Positions 1-5,628 of a stretch of DNA of 8,654 nt are shown here, in pieces. Below the pieces are notes generated by a model. That model worked only from the letters and a program-made list of their open reading frames with translations, did not search any database and had not been told where the DNA came from. How positions within the stretch are numbered: the stretch's first letter is position 1; each line of letters starts with the position of its first letter. Source of the stretch: Desulfobacula sp. (GTDB lineage: Bacteria > Desulfobacterota > Desulfobacteria > Desulfobacterales > Desulfobacteraceae); the NCBI GenBank assembly GCA_023139225.1, contig JAGLNZ010000024.1, forward strand, positions 1-8,654, read 5' to 3'. Made by a program: the position numbers and the translations under genes.

Positions 1-497
1 GCAATGCCGACAAGATCAAAAAAGGCGGTCAAAAGAGGCAGAGAAATAATCCCTGCAAGAATTTTAGGGCTGATAACATATTTCAATGGATCAATGGCCA
101 TCATCTCAAGGGCAGGAAACTGATCTGTAATTTTCATGATACCGATTTGTGCCGTAATAGCCGAACCGGCCCTGCCCGTCACCATCAAAGCGCAAAGCAC
201 CGGCCCCAATTCCCTGATGATTGAAAGGGCAACCATGATACCAAGGGCTGCCTCTGCTCCAAACTGGCTTAATGAATAATATCCTTGAATGCCTAAGACC
301 ATACCGGTAAAAAGAGCCGTGACAAACACAATCAGGAATGATTTTGATCCGATAAATTCAATTTCTTTGACAAGACGGTAACCCCTGAACGGCGGAAGAA
401 ATGCCTGGTAAATGGAAGAGAACAAAAATATTGTACCCCTGCCAAGAATTTGAAGGCGGTATAAAGTGGAACGGCCGATTGATGCTGCAATCTCCAA
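1..497 (-). CDS. mlaE: MlaE-family phospholipid ABC transporter permease (partial, C-terminus beyond the window)
   Basis: This is the inner-membrane permease of the Mla/MCE-type lipid transport system, which moves phospholipids between inner membrane and outer membrane. About 165 codons are visible; the family is usually around 250-260 residues, so the C-terminal third is missing past position 1. Translating the minus strand gives the family hallmarks: a segment reading FIGSKSFLIVFVTALFTGMV, then a QGYYSL stretch, then the conserved IRELGPVLCALMVTGRAGSA block followed by ITAQIG and an E-M-x-A-I-D-P-L motif. The start is a TTG codon. An AGGAGAG Shine-Dalgarno lies 8 nt upstream, the family N-terminus (GRSTLYRL...) begins right after it, and no in-frame ATG occurs before about residue 70. 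It starts 15 nt after the mlaF stop, so the two genes are co-transcribed. The family assignment is firm; transport direction and substrate are inferred from the family. Confidence 0.93.
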   Translation of the reverse strand, partial: MEIAASIGRSTLYRLQILGRGTIFLFSSIYQAFLPPFRGYRLVKEIEFIGSKSFLIVFVTALFTGMVLGIQGYYSLSQFGAEAALGIMVALSIIRELGPVLCALMVTGRAGSAITAQIGIMKITDQFPALEMMAIDPLKYVISPKILAGIISLPLLTAFFDLVGI

Positions 498-505
498 ATT
501 TACAA

Positions 506-512
506 CTCTCCT
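506..512 (-). promoter_or_regulatory. Ribosome binding site of mlaE deciding a TTG start
   Basis: Read on the minus strand, the sequence AGGAGAG begins directly after the mlaF stop codon and ends 8 nt before a TTG codon at 497-495. It is the strongest Shine-Dalgarno match in this operon, and it supports the TTG as the initiation codon of the permease gene. Confidence 0.75.
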
Positions 513-1298
513 TTAGTCAAACAAAATTTCATCCAGATAATTCTTATCCGTACGGGTAAAAGGGATGGGACCTTCAGGCTCCCCATTGATAAACTGCTTC
601 ACCCTTAAATCCTCACTATTTCTTATCTCTTCCACGGTCCCTTGAGCGATAATGTCCCCGTAAAAAAGAATGATGATATTATCAGCAATTCTGAAACAGG
701 ACTCAATATCATGGGAAACCACTATGGATGTAATATTCAGCGCCCGGTTAAGATCCTTGATAAGCTTGTCAATCACACCTGTTGAAATAGGATCAAGGCC
801 GGATGTCGGCTCATCATAAAATATTACTTTGGGGTCCATTACAATGGCACGGGCAAGCCCTACCCGTTTCATCATCCCTCCGGACAACTGGGAGGGCATC
901 AGGTTCTCAGTCCCCCTTAACCCCACCATCTCCAATTTCATGGTCACGATCGTTTTAATAACATTATCTGCAATTTTTGTATGCTCACGCAAAGGAAATG
1001 CAATGTTTTCAAAAATATTCAGGTAATTAAAAAGTGCTGATCCCTGAAACAGCATACCCATTTTTTTTCTGATTTCATATATTTTTTTCTTGGGCAGGGT
1101 TGTCAGGTCCATGCCTTCAAAATAGACAGACCCGGAATCAGGTTTTTCCAATCCCGTGAGCTGCCGTAACAAGGTACTTTTCCCGGAACCGCTTCCCCCG
1201 AGGATGACGGTGACTTTTCCTTTTTCAAAATGACAATTCAAATGATTTGAAGCTGTGACACTGCCATATCTTTTTACCAAATTTTCTACTTTGATCAT
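513..1298 (-). CDS. mlaF: MlaF-family ABC transporter ATP-binding protein
   Basis: This is the cytoplasmic ATPase that powers the MlaE permease in retrograde or anterograde phospholipid transport. At 261 residues it has the usual length. All nucleotide-binding motifs are present in order: Walker A GGSGSGKS at residues 34-41, Q-loop Gln85 in MLFQGSALF, the signature LSGGM at 138-142 (the M variant is typical of MlaF-type ATPases), Walker B ending in YDE with catalytic Glu163, the D-loop SGLDP at 166-170, and H-loop His196 in VVSHD. The enzyme therefore looks fully active. The ATG start lies just before the conserved IKVENLVKRYGS opening; no good Shine-Dalgarno precedes it. It is the first gene of a minus-strand operon, with mlaE 15 nt downstream. 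In several proteobacteria mlaD and sometimes a STAS protein (MlaB) follow, but those would lie outside the window. A sigma70-like promoter sits about 40 bp upstream. Confidence 0.95.
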   Translation of the reverse strand: MIKVENLVKRYGSVTASNHLNCHFEKGKVTVILGGSGSGKSTLLRQLTGLEKPDSGSVYFEGMDLTTLPKKKIYEIRKKMGMLFQGSALFNYLNIFENIAFPLREHTKIADNVIKTIVTMKLEMVGLRGTENLMPSQLSGGMMKRVGLARAIVMDPKVIFYDEPTSGLDPISTGVIDKLIKDLNRALNITSIVVSHDIESCFRIADNIIILFYGDIIAQGTVEEIRNSEDLRVKQFINGEPEGPIPFTRTDKNYLDEILFD

Positions 1299-1335
1299 AG
1301 GTTGTATTTGTCACTTATCTATTTTTGGATATTAA

Positions 1336-1364
1336 TAAATAGCTTACCCTATTTGCCGTGTCAA
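1336..1364 (-). promoter_or_regulatory. Predicted sigma70-type promoter for mlaF-mlaE
   Basis: On the minus strand a perfect -35 hexamer TTGACA (1364-1359) is followed after exactly 17 bp by TATTTA (1341-1336) as the -10. Transcription would start near 1329 and leave a leader of roughly 30 nt before the mlaF ATG. Only the match and its spacing are seen; activity is inferred. Confidence 0.65.
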
Positions 1365-1379
1365 CGATAATTACAAAGA

Positions 1380-1408
1380 TTGACAAAGCCTGCAAGGCTT
1401 TATATAAA
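1380..1408 (+). promoter_or_regulatory. Predicted sigma70-type promoter for the five-gene signalling operon
   Basis: A perfect -35 TTGACA (1380-1385) and a -10 TATAAA (1403-1408) are separated by 17 bp. The spacer holds a 6-bp inverted repeat, AAAGCC (1385-1390) and GGCTTT (1396-1401), around a 5-nt centre, placed where a repressor or activator could sit. The expected transcription start is near 1415, only about 2 nt from the annotated ATG at 1417, so the transcript may be essentially leaderless. Promoter strength and the operator role are inferred. Confidence 0.65.
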
Positions 1409-1416
1409 AATTTGAT

Positions 1417-2739
1417 ATGGCAATGGATAAGAACATACCCCAATTTATGATTACGGATCATTCCTCAGACCTTAAGGCCTGTATTCGTAAAGTCGAACGA
1501 TTATCCAACTGCATTGAAATAGCAAATTTGATCAATTCCGAGCTTTCCATTGGAAAGCTTCTTTCCAATGTAATGGAGGCAACTAAAAAGGCTTTTTCAG
1601 CAGATGCGGCCAGTATGCTTTTAATTGATGACAAAACAGGCGATCTGACATTTCAAATTGCCCTTGGAGATGTTGGAGATGAAATCAAGGAAATCTACAG
1701 ATTAAAAAAGGGGCAGGGTATTGCCGGACTCGTTGCTGAAAACGGGATACCCCTTAACCTTGAAGATGTTTATAACCATCCGAAATTCTCCTATGACTAT
1801 GACAAAAAAACAAACTACCGTACCCGTGCCATGCTCTGTGTCCCCCTTAAGGTCCGTGGTAAAATCATCGGTGTCATCCAGGTGATTAACAAGCTTACCA
1901 AGCCATTTATTTTTTCCGATGAAGAGCTTGAAATGCTGGTTACCATCAGCAGCAGTGCCGCAGTTGCCGTTGATACTGCCCGAATGCATAAAATCATCCT
2001 GGAAAGACAGACCCTTGAAAGGGATTTAAAACTTGCAAAAGAAGTCCAGGAAAGTTTTTTACCCAAAGAACTTCCCGTTATTGACAATTACAGATTTGCT
2101 GCATTAAATCAGCCTGCCCTTGAAATCGGTGGCGATTTTTACAATTTTTTCAGGCTGCCTGCAAATAAACTGGGGATTGTTCTGGGAGATGTTTCCGGTA
2201 AAGGAATCTCCGCTTCCCTTTTTATGGCACGCCTAACCAGTGATTTGCAATATTATACCCTTTTATATCCCGAGCCTAAGGAACTTTTGACCCAGATAAA
2301 TAAAGTCCTGTACGAACGAGCAAAAAGAGGTATGTTTGTCACCCTTGTATACATGCTTTTGGATACAATTGAAAACCGCATCCAAATTGCTAACGCAGGT
2401 CATGTATTCCCCGTATATTCCGATGCCCGGGAAACCTGGCTCATGGGGCATCATAATAAAAAAGGGCCGCCTCTGGGTATTATACCGGATGTTGAATATG
2501 CCCAGGAAATATTTGAACTTGAAGAAAATTCAAGTGTTACCCTCTATACAGACGGCGTCATTGAAGCAAAAAACAGTGATGGAGAACTGTTTGGCATTAA
2601 AAAACTTCTAAAGGAAATTGAAGTACAACCCAATGACCCTGATTTAATTGTTAAAGGAATTACAAACAAAGTTGACAGATTTACAAAAACAGAAGGCAGA
2701 AGTGATGATTTGACTCTGCTGGTATTTAGTACAAATTAA
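1417..2739 (+). CDS. GAF-PP2C (RsbU/SpoIIE-type) serine phosphatase
   Basis: This is a soluble 440-residue protein serine/threonine phosphatase of the PPM/SpoIIE type. Such enzymes usually dephosphorylate a STAS anti-anti-sigma protein, which triggers partner switching. Residues ~45-190 form a GAF sensor domain (SMLLIDDKTGDL, GIAGLVAENG, the MLCVPLKVRGKIIGVIQVIN core). Residues ~195-222 are a coiled-coil linker with the typical LAKEVQESFLP signature. Residues ~225-440 are the PP2C domain. The metal-binding acidic residues are all in place: Asp240 in GGDFY, Asp258 in GDVSGKG, Asp379 in YTDGVIEA, and Asp430/431 in SDDLTLL, so the enzyme should be active. No membrane segment or signal peptide is present. 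It starts the plus-strand operon, with 21 nt to the kinase gene. ATGs at residues 1 and 3 compete as starts; neither has a Shine-Dalgarno, which fits leaderless initiation. The GAF ligand is unknown. Confidence 0.93.
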   Translation: MAMDKNIPQFMITDHSSDLKACIRKVERLSNCIEIANLINSELSIGKLLSNVMEATKKAFSADAASMLLIDDKTGDLTFQIALGDVGDEIKEIYRLKKGQGIAGLVAENGIPLNLEDVYNHPKFSYDYDKKTNYRTRAMLCVPLKVRGKIIGVIQVINKLTKPFIFSDEELEMLVTISSSAAVAVDTARMHKIILERQTLERDLKLAKEVQESFLPKELPVIDNYRFAALNQPALEIGGDFYNFFRLPANKLGIVLGDVSGKGISASLFMARLTSDLQYYTLLYPEPKELLTQINKVLYERAKRGMFVTLVYMLLDTIENRIQIANAGHVFPVYSDARETWLMGHHNKKGPPLGIIPDVEYAQEIFELEENSSVTLYTDGVIEAKNSDGELFGIKKLLKEIEVQPNDPDLIVKGITNKVDRFTKTEGRSDDLTLLVFSTN

Positions 2740-2760
2740 TATTTTCCCATAACCCCAAAG

Positions 2761-3186
2761 ATGGAATGCTTTATGAAACCGGAATCCATTCATCTTAAAG
2801 TAAGGTCACACCCCAAAAACCTGAAACGTATCAGGGGTCTGATGGCAGATATTACTTCAAAAGCCGGCCTTTCAAAAGAGGCTTCGGGACATATTATTCT
2901 TGCGATTGATGAGGCCTGCTCCAATGTTATCAAACACAGCTATAATAATGACTATACCCAAAAAATTGATCTGAATGTTAAATTGGAAACTAATTGTTTA
3001 ACCATCTCAATTGTTAATGACGGCATCAAGTTTGATTGCAGTTCAATAGAAGCAAGGGACATTAATGAGATTAAACCGGGAGGACTTGGCGTTTATATTA
3101 TAAACCATGCAATGGATACCGTGGAATACAGTCAGACACCGGAAGGATTAAATAAACTAACAATGGTAAAAAAACTTAATCTTTGA
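2761..3186 (+). CDS. RsbW-like anti-sigma factor / serine kinase (GHKL ATPase)
   Basis: This small GHKL-fold protein has the family's usual size (141 residues). Family members bind a sigma factor or other partner and phosphorylate a STAS antagonist. The N-box is visible as DEACSNVIKH with Glu51 and Asn55, the G1 box as VNDGIKFD (85-92), the G2 box as GGLGVYII (107-114), and the C-terminal signature as EGLNKLTMVKKL. The usual adenine-contacting Asp of the G1 box aligns with Asn86, a possible deviation. Start choice is open: ATG at 2761 has no Shine-Dalgarno, whereas ATG at 2773 (Met5) has a GGA 7 nt upstream and would give a protein starting MKPESIH. The gene sits 21 nt after the phosphatase gene that should oppose it, and its stop overlaps the cyclase start. 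No STAS partner or sigma gene is present in the window, so the target is unknown. Confidence 0.9.
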   Translation: MECFMKPESIHLKVRSHPKNLKRIRGLMADITSKAGLSKEASGHIILAIDEACSNVIKHSYNNDYTQKIDLNVKLETNCLTISIVNDGIKFDCSSIEARDINEIKPGGLGVYIINHAMDTVEYSQTPEGLNKLTMVKKLNL

Positions 3187-4574
3187 AAAAAAAAGCGACA
3201 ATAAGAGTTCCAATATTTATAAAGCTGATAGTTTTTTCCTGCCTTCTGGTCATTGTCATTACCTCATCCATCGGGTTTTTAGTGTTAGATATCCAAAAAA
3301 AACAGTTTAAGGATCAATTGATTATTTTGGGTGAGAGTCTTTTGCATATCATGGCAAAAAACGCACCGGACAAACTTCTGGCAGAAGAAGATATGGCATT
3401 GTTTAAACTGGTAAAAGATATTTCGGAAAATGAGCAAATCGTTTCCGCCTGTATTACCAACCAGAAAAATATTATTGTTGCCCACAGTGATCTTGATCAG
3501 GTAAATAAGACCTATGAACCGCCAAAAAATCTTTTAAGAATCAAAATAATCCCCAAGGATATTATTCTAAACACCTTTGATATCAACGGGAAAGAATTTT
3601 TGTTTCTGGAAAAACCGTTAACATATCAAAATATTAATATTGGGAATGCCCGAATTGTGATTTCACAAAAAATCATTGAACAAAATATCATCCTGTCAAA
3701 GAGATATATCCTGATGTCCTTTGTTGTCATTCTATTTTTGTCACTCCTGATGAGCTTAGGGTTCAGCATTTATTTCTCGCGTCCCATCAATAAATTAAAA
3801 AAGAGCGTGGAAATTTTCGGCACCGGGAATTATAAGCACCAGGCAGCCATCATCAGGAATGATGAACTCGGAGACCTTGCACAAGCCTTTAACCAAATGG
3901 CAAAGGATATTGCACTCAAGGAAAAAATAAAAGACTCCTTTGGCCGGTATGTTGCCCCTGAAATTGTTGATATGATCCTGGCAAATCCTTCAGACTCCTG
4001 GATGAAAGCCTCGTTAAAACAGGCCACGGTATTGTTCACGGATATCAGAGGGTTTACTTCTATTTCGGAAAACAAAGAACCCGAATCCATCGTTGACATA
4101 CTCAATGAGCATTTTACACAGATAACCGACATTATCATTCGCCATGGCGGACATATTGACAAATTTGTCGGAGATGCTGCCATGGCTGTCTTTGGCATCA
4201 TAAAAGAAAATACAGGCCATGCAGAAGATGCGTTAAAAGCAGCCCTTGAGATTATGAATCTGACAGAGGCCGGTGCTGTGAAAAATAAAGATACCTCAGA
4301 GGCAGTAAGAATTGGGATCGGTATCAATACAGGTGAAATGGTTGCAGGCAACCTTGGTTCCAAAAAAAAAATGGAATACACGGTAATTGGTGATAATGTT
4401 AATATCGCTTCCCGTCTGACATCCCTTGCTGAACCGGGTGAAATACTTATCAGCGGGAACACCTATGACCTTTTAGATAAATCTGATGAGTTCAAGGTCA
4501 GGGAAAAAGGACGAATATCCATTAAAGGCAAAAAAAATAAAATCCGGGTGTTTAAACTTATTATCCCCGGCTAA
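3183..4574 (+). CDS. Membrane class III adenylate cyclase (sensor-HAMP-cyclase)
   Basis: This 463-residue inner-membrane receptor cyclase probably converts ATP to cAMP. Order: a short basic N-terminus, TM1 at ~11-31, an extracytoplasmic Cache-like sensor at ~32-175, TM2 at ~176-198, HAMP starting around SRPINKL (199) to ~250, a linker reading KDSFGRYVAPEIV, and the catalytic domain at ~280-460. Metal-binding aspartates are Asp287 (FTDIRGFT) and Asp331 (KFVGD). The purine-selecting pair is Lys327 and Thr400, the class IIIb adenylate cyclase combination. Transition-state residues are Asn407 and Arg411 (NVNIASRL). All catalytic residues are present. The start is a TTG at 3183 that overlaps the kinase stop by 4 nt (TTGA); no ATG occurs before TM1, so the TTG is needed to keep the topology. 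No Shine-Dalgarno is seen, so translational coupling is likely. An A9 run follows the start codon and an A10 run lies at 4362-4371, just before Thr400. The ligand is unknown. Confidence 0.92.
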   Translation: MKKKATIRVPIFIKLIVFSCLLVIVITSSIGFLVLDIQKKQFKDQLIILGESLLHIMAKNAPDKLLAEEDMALFKLVKDISENEQIVSACITNQKNIIVAHSDLDQVNKTYEPPKNLLRIKIIPKDIILNTFDINGKEFLFLEKPLTYQNINIGNARIVISQKIIEQNIILSKRYILMSFVVILFLSLLMSLGFSIYFSRPINKLKKSVEIFGTGNYKHQAAIIRNDELGDLAQAFNQMAKDIALKEKIKDSFGRYVAPEIVDMILANPSDSWMKASLKQATVLFTDIRGFTSISENKEPESIVDILNEHFTQITDIIIRHGGHIDKFVGDAAMAVFGIIKENTGHAEDALKAALEIMNLTEAGAVKNKDTSEAVRIGIGINTGEMVAGNLGSKKKMEYTVIGDNVNIASRLTSLAEPGEILISGNTYDLLDKSDEFKVREKGRISIKGKKNKIRVFKLIIPG

Positions 4575-4608
4575 AAATAATTCCATAACTTAAAAGCGGG
4601 AATACGTC

Positions 4609-5628
4609 ATGAAAACAAACCCATTTTTAAAAATAATCCTGGCTTTGGCGCTTATCTGTCTTTCTTCCTGTGGTGCTAAAAAAGCGGTGGTATCTGAAAA
4701 AGATGAACTGCCGATCATCTTTAAATCCGACAAACATATTATCTGCACGCTTACAAAAGATATGTCCCCTGCCCTGCTTGCCAAAAATTTTTTAGGGAAC
4801 CGGGATATGGCATGGGTGATTGAAGATGAGAACAAAAACACTCTTTACCATGCCGGAGAAACCATTGTGATCCCCCTGGCAAATGACAACAAGGCAGGGC
4901 TTTATAAAGATGGATACCAGACCGTGCCGATTCTTTGTTATCACCGGTTTTCAAATAATTGCATTTCCCGGTTGTGTATGCCGCAAGATATTTTCGCCTG
5001 GCAGATGAAATATTTAAAAGAGAATCATTACAGGGTGATCAGCATGGAGATGCTCATAGAATACCTTGAGTACAAAAAAGCACTGCCTCAAAGATCAATT
5101 GTCATCACCATTGATGACGGCTATAAATCCGTTTATGACATTGCCTTTCCTGTTCTAAAACAATATGGATTTACGGCAAGTCTTTTTATTTATACGGATT
5201 TTGTTGCCGGCGGCAGTGCCATGACCTGGGAGCAAATCCGGGAAATAAAAAATGCCGGGTTTGAAGTGGGTTCACACACTGTTTCTCATGCAGATCTTGC
5301 ACTTAAAAAACCCATGGAGAATGAAGAGAAATATATCCAAAGGATCACCCATGAAATTGTCCGTTCAAAAGAGATACTGGATAAGAAACTGAACCAGGAT
5401 ACAACCCTTTTTGCATTTCCCTTTGGCAGCAGCAACCGGCGGGTAATCAATGTTTGCAGAAAAGCAGGTTATAAGGTCGGAGTAACCGTTATCAAAGGTG
5501 GGAACCCATTTTTCAATGATCCTTTCCTGCTTCATAGAGACCAGGTTCTGTCAAGGGAACAAACCGCATTCATCAGCAGGTTAAACACCTTCCAATCAGT
5601 CAGTCTGGAGGATAAAGACAATGAGTAA
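4609..5628 (+). CDS. NodB-type polysaccharide deacetylase lipoprotein
   Basis: This 339-residue predicted lipoprotein has the NodB (carbohydrate esterase 4) fold. Such enzymes remove N- or O-acetyl groups from polysaccharides, either exported glycans (as PgaB does) or peptidoglycan. A lipoprotein signal peptide ends in the lipobox LSSC with acylated Cys21. Residues ~41-90 look like a degenerate LysM module, ending GETIVIPL. The catalytic domain spans ~105-330: VPILCYHRF opens it, ITIDDGY supplies the putative catalytic base Asp169 and metal ligand Asp170, SHTVSH supplies metal ligands His223 and His227, and FAFPFG is the next core motif. The active-site set seems complete. Gly22 at position +2 predicts outer-membrane sorting if E. 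coli Lol rules apply. The ATG has a GGGA 7 nt upstream. It follows the cyclase gene by 34 nt with no terminator between, and its last 8 nt overlap the next gene. The substrate cannot be told from the sequence. Confidence 0.9.
   Translation: MKTNPFLKIILALALICLSSCGAKKAVVSEKDELPIIFKSDKHIICTLTKDMSPALLAKNFLGNRDMAWVIEDENKNTLYHAGETIVIPLANDNKAGLYKDGYQTVPILCYHRFSNNCISRLCMPQDIFAWQMKYLKENHYRVISMEMLIEYLEYKKALPQRSIVITIDDGYKSVYDIAFPVLKQYGFTASLFIYTDFVAGGSAMTWEQIREIKNAGFEVGSHTVSHADLALKKPMENEEKYIQRITHEIVRSKEILDKKLNQDTTLFAFPFGSSNRRVINVCRKAGYKVGVTVIKGGNPFFNDPFLLHRDQVLSREQTAFISRLNTFQSVSLEDKDNE
5607..5611 (+). promoter_or_regulatory. Strong ribosome binding site of the TPR-LysM lipoprotein gene
   Basis: A full GGAGG lies inside the end of the deacetylase gene, 9 nt before the ATG at 5621. 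It fixes the start of the last operon gene and is the best Shine-Dalgarno match in the plus-strand operon. The last gene may therefore be translated independently of the genes upstream. Confidence 0.75.

Noticed and set aside
829..1026. Open frame on the plus strand inside mlaF
   Set aside because: It lies entirely antisense to the conserved ATPase, and its translation resembles no family. The same applies to the other short frames at 1702-2087, 3830-4462, 4590-4954, 7003-7393 and 8066-8299.
4575..4608. Possible terminator or promoter between the cyclase and deacetylase genes
   Set aside because: The 34 nt contain no hairpin with a T run and no paired promoter hexamers; only the ribosome binding site is visible.
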